64,000 bases of DNA from Scortum barcoo. Taxonomy: Eukaryota; Chordata; Actinopteri; Centrarchiformes; Terapontidae. Positions 1 through 9,930 of this stretch are shown piece by piece. A model generated the notes under the pieces. That model made no database searches. It saw only the letters and a list, made by a program, of their open reading frames with translations, and was not told the DNA's origin. The position numbers and the translations under genes are program-made. Within the stretch, counting starts at the first letter, position 1, and each line of letters starts with the position of its first letter. The stretch spans positions 24,387,303 to 24,451,302 of the forward strand of contig CM041534.1 in NCBI GenBank assembly GCA_023238725.1. Reading direction: 5' to 3'.

Positions 1-2640
1 TGAAAAGTGTTCATGTAAGTTACAATCACAACAGAAATGTGAATTATACTGATGAACAAATATTTTCATCCCATGAGAAGACTGCATTTATTTATTTGTG
101 TGTTTATTTAACAGTGACAGGAAATGTGAGGTGCAAACATGCAGGAGTCTGTAAGAATATTCATTTATATCCACCATCTTTGGGCAGGTAACAAACCCAG
201 AGACATTACAGGTAAAAATATACACATTCAAATTTACAAGCAGAAAAGACTTCGTTGTGCACGTTAAAAACAGTTTGAGCTGGTTGTTAGTTTCTTTTTC
301 TTTGTGCGCGCTTTGCACAGTGTTGTGAATGTAGAAGCTGCTGCGACATTCGGTCTGGTAAATTATAATAAAACAGTTATATGAGTAGCAGCGTTTCATT
401 TTTAGGATGAGAGTCACCCAAACTCCAGAAAAACATTTTCTTACTGCCGTCTGGTCGTGTCTCTGATGGTATTTTCAGTCTTTCATCAGCAGTTTTCTTT
501 TAAACTTTTTAAACTGTCTGGCCTTTGAAACGTCCCATACTCCACTTCTGTCGCCGTGTTTGTGTTGTTAGAGTTACTGTCTTGGTCAAATGAATGTAGA
601 ATCATATTTGGGAAATTTATATTTTTAGTTTTGTTTCAGATTATTTAAAATATTTTAGTTGCTGCTGTTTAGTTTTATTTGACTTTTCTGCTGTTCATTC
701 CCGCCTGAGTTTCTTTACGAAGCGCTTCATGCTCACACCGACATGTTTGACTTTATTTCTTATGAACATTTTTGTTGTTGTCATTCGTTAGCGAGCACTC
801 CGAGTGGACCACATGAACGACTCTTCACTTATTTGCCTGATAATCACTCATTCCCTTCACCAACACTTTGTGCTCGCTCGTGTAAATACAGAGAGGCTTC
901 AGTTTTTCCATTATTCCTGATTTGAATCATTGTTTGAGGATTAGTTCAACATTTTTGGGAAATGTGATTTCATTTCTCTTCTCATGTCACTGTCAGCAAG
1001 AACAAAAATGAATGGATCTCCCCAAATGTCGAACTCGTCCTTTTATTCGTTTAAAGGCCAACGCTATAGAAAAAAGAGTGGGTTTCTTTTCCACCAGCAG
1101 AAAATCCACTAATATCTGTAATGAATTAAATTGCCTCAAAATGTTAATTTTACTTAGAATTTTACATTAATAATATATAATTTCCTTTCTGAAGGAACCT
1201 CTTTTGTGGCCTAATTAACGTAAACTTAAAATGATTAACATCTCTAAAGTTTCCGAAGTCAACACCCGCTGTGTGTAACGAGTCGGCAGCTAACAGACAA
1301 AGCTAAACTTTTTCATCTTCACTCAAAGTCCATTTATTTGCCTTTTCCAGAAGACACCACATCTCTCAGAGGAGGGAGTTTGCTCAGTTCAATGAAACTC
1401 TGTTCACGTCACGTTTGCTCAGTTGAAAGCTTCAGAAAAGGCTTAAAGGAGCAATTTTGCCAAAGTAGTAGTTTTGACACCACTTTGAGTGAGTGTGTGT
1501 TTTATTTTTGGTTTCTTTTTGAAACCCTGATGAGCCTCGTGTTTTCCACAAAACGGCCCAAATCATGAGCAGCACTTCATCTTTGTGGTTGGTCGGAAGA
1601 CAGATGTCCGAAAGTCTTTCCCTCCCGAGTCTGAAAAGCTCTCCGTGTGCCATGTGATCATGTTTTAAATAAGCAGACTTCTCAGTATGTTATGATTTTT
1701 CTTTTTTTTTTTGGCTTTTGCTTTTGCTTTTCTTTAATTTTAACTCAAAATCACTACATAACGTCCGCGATCTTACTGGCCGCTTTTTCTTTAGATCTTG
1801 TTCTTTCACCTGTAACTGAATGAACTTTTGTTTTTCCAAGCGAGAGCAGCGTTTCCCAAAACCAAAGCGCTGTCATGAAAATCAGAAGCCGTCAACTTCG
1901 TATTGGATTTCAGCCACTGCAGGGACTAAACCCATGTTTCGTGTCCCTTTTTGGTCAAGATGCTTAATAATACTCTGACAAGTGGCAAATCTGCAGCTGT
2001 CTGACAGGAGAAGAAAATCTAGAAATATTTTTGTAAATTTTCTCTTCACTTCCTCTTATCATTTGCACTTTGGTGTATCGTTGCCGTCTATAAACCTTTA
2101 CGCTTGTTCACTTGGTGAATTTTTATGGTGGAAGATTTTTTCTTTGACAGAATGGGTTTGGCTTTATATAAATTCAGTGTTCACTCAAATAAAATATATG
2201 CTGTGATTGTTTCTGTATCTGTTTATTTCTTCATGCTTGTGCAGTTAGGGGAATCGTTTTTACTGGATTTCAGTATTTAAGGTGCATAAAAAATTGAAGT
2301 GTATTTTAATATTAAGTTTTCCATTCAGTAAGACAGAAAAGCAGCAAATCCTCACATTTGAGAAAATGAAACAAGCAAATATTTTTCATTTTGTTTAAAC
2401 ATAATTGAAATGGTTAATTATTAAAATAATTGCAGTACATTTTCTGTCAAGTGACTCATCAGTTAATCAGCCAATTTCAGCCCTAAACTTAAAAACAGAT
2501 AATACATAAGATTTGGAGAGAAAATAAAAAATAAAACACACTGCTCAGAAATGCATAAAATATTTCCACACTAAGTGAGAAACGTCTGGAGTTGAAAACA
2601 ATGTTGTTGATTTATTTAACGTGATATTTTCCCAACAGAC
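1..2640. other. Gene-free flank, possible 3' UTR of an off-window gene
   Basis: No ORF here has family features, and the open frames are short and AT-rich. An AATAAA at 2,188-2,193 is followed by T/GT-rich sequence. The left part could therefore be a long 3' untranslated region of a plus-strand gene that starts outside the window, but nothing proves it. Confidence 0.3.
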
Positions 2641-2721
2641 ATTTTAAATCTGTTCTGCGACTGAGTATGAACAAATGAAAAACTAATCAACCTGTTGAAA
2701 AAAATGAATTGAAGCAACAAA

Positions 2722-3297
2722 CAAGTATGTGAACCTTTTGGAATTTCATGTTTTTCTGCATTAATCTGTCATAAAATGTGATCTGATCTTCATCAAGGCA
2801 AGGGTTTTGACAAATATAATGTGCCTAAAATAAGTTTCATGTGTGTATTGAACACTCATTCAACATTCAAAATAGTGGTAAAAGTAAGTGAACCCTTGGA
2901 ATTAATAACTGGTTGACCCTGCCTTGTCAGAAATAACGTCAACCAGGCGCTCCCTGTAGCTGTGGATCAGACCTGCACATCGTTCAGGAGGAATTTTAGC
3001 CCACTTTCCCTTCGTGGTGTCCTGCCATCGACACCATGCTTGTTCAATGTTTTACATCCTGCAGACTCATAAACACAAATGTTAGCCATTTCCAATGACG
3101 CCCTCAAATCTTCAGCTGTCACTCTGGGTTGTTTCTTTACCTCACTGATGAGTCTTCGTTGTTCTCTTGGGGTTATTTTGGCTTGGTGCCCACTTCTTGG
3201 TAGAGTGTCTCCATTTGTAGATCAGATCACATTTTATGACAAATTAATGCAGAAAACCATTAAATTCCAAAAGGGTCATGCTTTTTCTTGCCACTGT
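2722..3297. mobile_element. Tc1/mariner-like MITE with ~54-bp inverted repeats
   Basis: The left arm at about 2,735-2,788 is repeated as its reverse complement at about 3,220-3,273 with only a few mismatches; the shared core includes GATCAGATCACATTTTATGA. The interior of about 430 bp has no intact transposase frame. The shape, terminal inverted repeats around a short non-coding middle, is that of a non-autonomous Tc1/mariner-type element. The family is from memory of fish repeats and the exact ends are approximate. Confidence 0.65.
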
Positions 3298-3640
3298 ATA
3301 AATAAATATTCTTATGTAAAACTGCTGACCACCAGTAAATGGTGTCACTGCGTTATATTAATATATTGAATAGAAACGATTGCAAATGCCAAGAAACCTT
3401 AAAGTGGTTGTGATTAAGAAAACCTGTGTGGCCAAAAGATTTTATTGGTGCACGTAGCAGATCTGAAATATTCTCTGGTTCCAGCTTCTTGAATTTTAGG
3501 ATTTGCTGCTTGGTTGGGATTCATTGTAAAAATATCTGGCTTTATGTATTACCATACCAAATTCTCGCTATTAAACAAAGACTTTCCATGTGCTCAATAA
3601 TTTGAATTGATTAAATTGCACTTATATTTATATAATACTA

Positions 3641-3663
3641 TATATATATATATATATATATAT
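3641..3663. repeat. (TA)n microsatellite
   Basis: A run of TA dinucleotides directly abuts the 5' truncation point of the Rex3 fragment that follows. Confidence 0.9.
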
Positions 3664-4263
3664 TGTTCACGAGTGAGGGAGAGATTGACAGGCGGATTGG
3701 TGCAGCAGCGTCTGCAGTTATGCGGTCGGTGTACCAGACCATTCGTGGTGAAGAAGGAGCTGAGTCAAAAGGCTAAGCTCTCTCGATTTACCGGACAATC
3801 TACGTTCCCACCCTCACCTATGGTCATGAACTTTGGGTAATGACCGAAAGGACAAGATCGCAGCCATACAAGCGGCCGAAATGAGTTTCCTCCGCAGGGT
3901 GGCTGGGCGCTCCCTTAGAGATAGGGTGAGAAGCTCGGTCACTCGGGAGGAGCTCGGAGTAGAGCCGCTGCTCCTTCACATCGAGAGGAGTCAGCTGAGG
4001 TGGCTCGGGCATCTGTTTCTGGATGCCCCCTGGACGCCTCCCTAGGGAGGTGTTCCAGGCATGTCCCATGTCCCACCGGGAGGAGGCCCAGGGGAAGACC
4101 CAGGACACGCTGGAGAGACTATGTCTCTCGGCTGGCCTGGGAACGCCTCGGGGTCCCCCCGGAAGAGCTGGAGGAAGTGTCTGGGGTGAGGGAAGTCTGG
4201 GCATCTCTGCTCAGACTGGCTGCCTCCGCGACCCGGTCCCGGATAAGCAGATGAAAATGAAAA
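3664..4263 (+). mobile_element. Rex3 (RTE-clade LINE) 5'-truncated 3' end
   Basis: Broken frames encode the C-terminal part of a Rex3-type reverse transcriptase: pieces such as AEMSFLRRVAGRSLRDRVR, then HIERSQLRWLGHLF and GRPRTRWRDYVSRLAWERLG, in more than one frame. It ends with a GGATAAGCAGATGAAAATG-type tail typical of Rex3/RTE 3' ends. It is 5' truncated, as is usual for LINE insertions. The same segment recurs at 42,890-43,350 inside a longer copy. Frameshifts make it inactive. Confidence 0.85.
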
Positions 4264-5033
4264 TGGAAATCTATAAATAGAGGTAACATACCTAAATATA
4301 TGTATCTCCCATGTAAATATACATTACTATATATACTATATATATACATTACTTTCGCCTTTTTATGTCTTCCTTTAGTGTTGATTTTATATCAACATAT
4401 TTTATCACCTATTTTTCTGTTTATATTCTATTTGAATTTAAATTTTTGAATATCTGTTGATACATCTCCTGAATAATGACGAGCTTTACATTTTACAGTG
4501 AAAATAATTGTTATATTAGCGATACCTCCGTTTGTTTCAGTAGTAGCAGTTTGTCTCGTGGCTGAATCAGATCCAGCAGCATCTTCACCTTCATTGATCT
4601 TCAATCAGTGTTAAACATTCACATTTCTGTCCACCCTGTTAACCTTTTTACTGATAAGCAGTATCGAATGGTGGGTCAGTCATAACAAATTCAGAATGTA
4701 CAGCCAAACGATGTTCAAATGTAAACAAGTTTATTTTAAATTTAATGGCTTTAATTAAGAACTAAGACAACAGAACATATATGACACTTCAAATGTTGTG
4801 ATTTTAAGTGACATTAACAATTTAATTATTTAATTGGAAAGTGAGGGGCGCGGGGGGGGGCTACTATTTGAGACGTTAAAAACGCCCGGTGGTTTGGGGG
4901 GGAAAGTGGGAAGAAACCGGAGCACCCGGAGGAAACCCAACAACTAACTAAGGGGTAAACTCACACTCAGTCTTCACAGTCAGGTGAAGGCGGCGAATCC
5001 TCGGGCTGCCGTGAAGCTGCAGTGTGAAAACTG
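4264..5033. other. Intergenic, AT-rich then G-rich
   Basis: TA-rich sequence to about 4,350, then no coding signal. The part from 4,840 to 5,033 is G-rich and would be downstream (3') sequence of the minus-strand gene that follows. On the minus strand an acceptor-like TTTTCACACTGCAG ends at about 5,018, after which an open frame of about 19 codons runs to a stop near 4,950. It could be a small final exon of that gene. Confidence 0.35.
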
Positions 5034-6521
5034 TCAGGACGGGGGGGGGGGTAGGGGACTGACCTTATTGGAGCAGAAGCGACGGCGGCTGAAGCAGCCA
5101 GTGAAGGGCTTCGCCATCACTTTGCCCACAGATGAGAAGAACCTGACGACGGCGTTCTTCTTTGGGGTCGGGTTAGGGTTAGTAATGTGAGTCTTCAAGG
5201 CCTGGATGACAAGATCGTCAGCATCTTGTGATACAACGGCCTTCAAAAGCGCCGTTGCACACCCAAAATGCCGACACAGGTCACCAAACAGAGCCTTGTA
5301 GACCCTCTTTACAGTTTTACCCTCAGAGTCTATAACAATGTCCGCAAACTTAATCTCACCCAGCGCCTTATCTCTAAGACTCAGAGTGATGCTGCGTAAA
5401 TCTTCTTGGCATAGCGATAGCCGCGCTTTCTTCTGGGTGTGCAGCAGGAGCCCTGTAAGCAGCAGCACGACAAGCCTCTGCTTTGTGGCGTCATCGTCTG
5501 ACATCTCGTTCTCAGAAATGTCAGCAGAGACAGCCGGCACAGCTGGTTCAGTGTCTGACTCCTGGCTGATCAATCCTTCGGTCTGGTCCTGTGTATCAGC
5601 GTGGTCAGAACCCGACAGGTCCTCAGCATTTTCTTGTTCCCTGGAATCAGAAGATTCTTCAGAGACAGAAAATTCGTCACTCCAAAATTCAGAACCAGAA
5701 CTCAAAGTGATCCAGCTGTCAGAGTCCTCAAACCAGTACGTCGAGCTCAGGCTTTGAATTTGCGGCTGCTGAAATACGGTGGTTTCTGTCAGTATTTGAA
5801 AGGCGTTTCTGTTACAAGTGGAATACGTGACATGACAGAGCCCCTGCTCTATGACTATATGAAGGGGTTTCTCTATTTCTTGGTTGCGGATTGAAACTGA
5901 AGCGGCTCTAAGTCCATCTGTGGTACTGTCCATTGGTGAGCACTGGCACTGGTAAGTGCACCTTAGCGTTTGGGAAACAAGGCCTATCATGGTATAAACA
6001 GTCACGAAAGGGATGCATCCGCATCTGGGCATCAATGGTATCCCACACAAAAGATATGCATTAGTTAACTCGGATAGCTTCAAGTTGATTCTTCTTGTCA
6101 CCTCTTTTGCGACTAACTCGATGAATTTGTCTAAGCTCTGGCAGCGCAAAGGTTTGATCCTGTGTAGAGAATAAGCAAACACCTGTGGAAGGACCTTTCT
6201 CAGGTTAGTCAAGACGTCACCCTCAGCTATACCAAAGAAACACTCCTCAGGATCTACATGATCGTATATCCGCAGAGCTTTCCTGTTCCAGTCTGAAGCG
6301 ACAGACCAAACACTTTCCAGGATAATCTGGAAACACAAATGGATGATGTGCTGACATAAGTCAGCCAGCAAAGTCATACTGCTGTTATCAAGTGTGCCAG
6401 ATTTGATTGCGCTCCAATGGTCTCCAAGTAACGAATGTACATACGGGTTGAGGTAAAAGTCGCATGTTTGGATCGGGGGGAACTTTACGAAAGCGGTTAC
6501 CTTAAATCCTGACAGCTCCAT
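5034..6521 (-). CDS. Intronless 495-residue orphan protein, unknown function
   Basis: A single open frame of 495 codons starts at ATG 6,521-6,519. I do not recognise the family. The N-terminal ~220 residues are mixed hydrophobic/helical with many cysteines (CQHIIHLCFQIILES; GCIPFVTVYTMIGLVSQTLRC; CQCSP). Residues about 265-345 are acidic and Ser/Glu/Asp-rich and look disordered (FWSDEFSVSEESSDSREQEN, then ISENEMSDDD). A hydrophobic stretch VVLLLTGLLLH follows, then a second ordered part and a basic end (KNAVVRFFSSVGKVMAKPF, SRRRF). The last ten residues (VSPLPPPPS) come from a G-run. Just before them AATAAG|GTCAGT on the minus strand is a good splice donor, so the true C-terminus may be spliced. 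The length of the open frame with no internal stop argues for a real gene or a recently retroposed one. Confidence 0.7.
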   Translation of the reverse strand: MELSGFKVTAFVKFPPIQTCDFYLNPYVHSLLGDHWSAIKSGTLDNSSMTLLADLCQHIIHLCFQIILESVWSVASDWNRKALRIYDHVDPEECFFGIAEGDVLTNLRKVLPQVFAYSLHRIKPLRCQSLDKFIELVAKEVTRRINLKLSELTNAYLLCGIPLMPRCGCIPFVTVYTMIGLVSQTLRCTYQCQCSPMDSTTDGLRAASVSIRNQEIEKPLHIVIEQGLCHVTYSTCNRNAFQILTETTVFQQPQIQSLSSTYWFEDSDSWITLSSGSEFWSDEFSVSEESSDSREQENAEDLSGSDHADTQDQTEGLISQESDTEPAVPAVSADISENEMSDDDATKQRLVVLLLTGLLLHTQKKARLSLCQEDLRSITLSLRDKALGEIKFADIVIDSEGKTVKRVYKALFGDLCRHFGCATALLKAVVSQDADDLVIQALKTHITNPNPTPKKNAVVRFFSSVGKVMAKPFTGCFSRRRFCSNKVSPLPPPPS

Positions 6522-6638
6522 AGCGACTGTTCGACGATTTTCTGCTAATCAGACTTCAAAATGCTTCTTCGGCTGGGTTATCTAAAGTTGGACAGTTCTG
6601 AGCTGCTTTGATGTTGCTGAGATCAAAGGATTCTACAG

Positions 6639-6865
6639 TGATGTCACCGGGGGGGCGGGACCTGCTGGCTTTCTATTGTGATGTCACCGGGGGGGGCGGG
6701 ACCTGCTGACTTTCTATTGTGATGTCACCAGGGGGCGGGGTCTCCTGGCTTTATGTTGTGATGTCACCAGGGGGCGGGGTCTCCTGGCTTTCTGTTGTGA
6801 TGTCACCAGGGTGGCTTTCTGTTGTGATGTCACCAGGGCTTTCCCAGCTTTCTCTTGTGATGTCA
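6639..6865. repeat. ~40-bp minisatellite carrying CRE-like sites and GC boxes
   Basis: TGATGTCA occurs at 6,639, 6,679, 6,720, 6,759, 6,798, 6,825 and 6,858, at intervals of 40, 41, 39, 39, 27 and 33 bp. The first four units also carry GGGGCGGG (Sp1-type GC box) and a TGCTGGCTTTCT- or TCCTGGCTTT-type spacer. TGATGTCA differs by one base from the CRE palindrome TGACGTCA. The array begins 118 bp upstream of the start codon of the minus-strand 495-residue gene, so it may be its promoter. This regulatory role is inferred. Confidence 0.8.
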
Positions 6866-7060
6866 CAAGGGAGCGGGATCTATTAGCTATATTTTGTTGC
6901 CACCAATCACCATCCTATATAAACATTAAAAAGCAATTTAATATGCTGAGTGAAAGAGCAAGATGGCTTTTCTCCAAGGAGCAGTAATGTGCAGAGCACC
7001 AGATGAATAAGTCCTTTATTTTGGAAAGCAATGGGTTTCCCATGATTTCTGATTGACTGT

Positions 7061-7604
7061 TGTAATGGAAATTCCACCCTCTCTACTATCACGTTTTTTC
7101 TTATAAATTGCCTTTATACTATATGTTAGACTAACCAAGACCTAAATTCCTTTAAAAGACAAACCTCTGACCGACAGTACACTTCTGACCTGCTGTAAAA
7201 GAGAGACCTCTGACTGATAGCGGATCATCACACTACGGAAGACACGCTATCGCAGGGTTGGCTCCAGTTGGTTTTAAATCTTAACTACAATGACCTGATT
7301 GACTATCTTCCTGCCAGACTCCTTTTACGCACAAAGACTAGACGCTGTAACCCTAAAACTATCTACTAGAAGGGTTGACGAGACCTCACACTCCCTCCCT
7401 TCCCCACCTTTTCCTTTGTTTGTATCCCACTATAAGTATTTGTGCTTTTTCTGTTATCACTTGAGAGTCCTCATCCAGCTGAGCACACACTCGGTTGTCT
7501 GACAGCTCACCTTCTTGCAAGAATACATTAAAATATAAAAGACACTCTGGTCGGATCAATTCTCTTTATTTCCAGTACAGACAAAATATATTTTTTCCAC
7601 AACA
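7061..7604 (+). mobile_element. Solo LTR of an LTR retroelement
   Basis: It starts TGTAATGGAAAT and ends TTTCCACAACA. A TATA-like CTATAAGTATT lies at about 7,432, and ATTAAA at about 7,527 could be a polyA signal, giving a plausible U3-R-U5 order. A diverged copy lies in the opposite orientation at 31,693-32,265 with matching ends, which defines the element. The short flanks CTGT and CAGT could be a decayed 4-bp target duplication. No internal gag/pol region is attached. Confidence 0.6.
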
Positions 7605-7734
7605 CAGTATTCATTTTTGGCGGGCTGTAGCACAGCTCTATTAACATGAATCTGTCTATGAGTCAGTCAGTCATGTGGTAGAGTTTATTTATTTATTTTC
7701 AAAACAAATTTTTTACTCCGACAATCAATACAAG

Positions 7735-8722
7735 TTGCAACCATCAACACCATCGACCATGGTATTCTCATTGACAGACTACAAAACTGGGTCAGAATCA
7801 CTGGTCTTGCTCTCAGATGGTTTTCCTCTTACCTGTCCGAAAGACACTTCAATGTTCACATTAATAACTTCATGTCTTCCTCTGCTCCTCTTCTATGTGG
7901 GGTCCCTCAAGGATCAATTCTTGGTCCTCTCCTTTTTTCCTTATACATGCTTCCTCTAGGCAACCTGCTTAACTCCAATAGTGGGATTTAACACCATTGT
8001 TACGCCGATGACACTCAGCTGTACCTCTCTGTTAAATCCAACAACCTCAACATCCTAAAGTCTTTGCAGGACTGCCTCACCTCTGTCTCAACTTGGATGT
8101 GGCAAAATTTCCTCCATCTCAATATCAAAAAACACGAAGTCCTGGTGATAGGCCCAGATAGTTTCTCCAAAGTAGTCAGTCACTATATTGGCCCTCTAGC
8201 TAATTACATCAAGCTTGCCTCTAAAAATCTGAAAAACATCTGATTTTTAATTCTCACATCACTAGACTCACTCAGTCCTGCTTCTTTCAGTTAAGAAACA
8301 TTGCAAAACTTAAACCCATACTATCAGTGAAACACATAGAACTGTTAGTGCACACCTTAATCTTTCTCTTGCTTAGATTGCTGTTATTCCCTCTTCACAT
8401 GCATCTCTCAGTCTTCTCTTGCCTCCCACAGTCAATCAGATCCGCCGAATCGGTGCTCTGTTTTAAACGGCTCTTAAAAATGCCCCTCTACAGGTTAGCC
8501 TTCCCATGACTCCATCCCTTTAGTTCTTTTCCGACACTGGGCCCTTGTTGTTGTGTATATTTATGTGTATTTGTGTGTATGGTGTATGTATGTCATATGT
8601 ATGTCATCTGTGTGTTGACTTCTGCACTGTATGTGTGTTTTTAACCTGCTGTCTGTGAAGCACTTTGTTACCCTGTGTTTTTTTAAAGTAAAGTGCTATA
8701 TAAATAAAATTTATTATTATAA
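7735..8722 (+). mobile_element. L2/Maui-type LINE 3' end with broken reverse transcriptase
   Basis: Joined across frame breaks, the sequence reads as the RT core: DRLQNW, then GVPQGSILGPLLF at about 7,895-7,935, and CYADDTQLYLS (catalytic YADD) at about 8,000-8,030. A C-terminal part continues to about 8,510. The end, AAGTGCTATATAAATAAA at about 8,690-8,708 followed by TTATTATTAT, is the usual 3' tail of L2-type elements in fish. Multiple frameshifts make it inactive. Confidence 0.85.
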
Positions 8723-9930
8723 CCCCTGACAGAACATATGAAGGGAATAAATGTGCCGTACAAATCTCATCAACATTTTGTCTTTGTTTACCTTGGTTGC
8801 TTTACATGGCACTTGTTTGTGTTTTTCTTCTTTACAGTTCAGATGTGCCACAGAAACCTCTGAAATAATGACTTATAATAATACAACCTGAATTCATTAA
8901 TTTATTGAAAACAATTATAACACATGAGCTGGATCCCTTCGTTAACAATCCAACTTGATAATCTTTAATTTGTTTACATATTTTTCCAAGTCATGTCACT
9001 ACAAGGAAAACACGCTCAGTGTAATCACAGATGAAGAGACTCCAGAAGGTCGAGATTTTTTTAAGCAGTGAGGAGCAGCTGAGTCTGGCTGTGGTTGAAT
9101 TTCATGATGTTCTGTTTCATGGTGACGGGAAGTGTTAATGTCGGAGTTAATGTACAGAAAACAGCTTTTTGTTTTAACTCCATTTATTGTTTTGCTGAGA
9201 ATTAAATAGAAATGTTTTCAAATCAGACTATGTTAAATAATGTGTGTGAAACTTAAGCTTAACTCTCCTTTTATTTAATTTTCTTGTAATTTCGGTTAAC
9301 TGTCCATTTATATTTCCTCCACTCTGGATTTGAGAGAGTATTTATTGTGTCGACCTGCACTTTTACATTCTGTGTCATCAAATAGTCCAATAATTTCTTC
9401 ACTTTTGCTTCATTTCTTTGAAGTGCTGCTGCAGAGTGTGAGTGTGTGTGTGATGTTATTTCTTACTTTCATGTAAGCAGTCACCAAATTATTACACACA
9501 CACACACACACACACACAAAGAGTCATTAAGTCAACCAGCTTCAGGTGTGTCAGCTTGTCACACAGGTGAACTGTGGTTTTATTAAACCACATGGGAAAC
9601 TGAGGAGGGAGTGTCTCTTTTAGTCTCTGATGTCTGTGGTTTCCTGGAGCTTCATACTCAGATTTAGATAGATGTAGAAATATGCTTTGTTATTTATTGC
9701 TGTAGTAGTGTTGGAAATTTAAAACTGAGTTCTCTCCAGAGCTCCAGTAGCAAATATGTTTGCTTAAGTTCCTCCAGTTTGCCTTATTGGTTTTATGTTA
9801 TTTCTATAACAGTAGGATCACCCTACACCTGTTTTATTCTCCACTGAGGTTTTTAACAGTGCAGGTGTGAGTTTCATGTGTGTGGTCAGGGTTTGTTAGA
9901 GGTTGGAGAGCGAGTGTTTTTTGTGTCGCC
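8723..9930. other. Intergenic, upstream of the BTG-family gene
   Basis: No coding signal. It contains a (CA)n microsatellite at about 9,495-9,519. The last few hundred bases should hold the promoter and 5' UTR of the following gene, but no clear TATA box or CpG island is visible. Confidence 0.5.

Noticed and set aside
5338..5894. Plus-strand frames of 139 and 97 codons
   Set aside because: Antisense shadows of the 495-codon minus-strand gene; acidic Ser/Glu codons leave few stops on the opposite strand.
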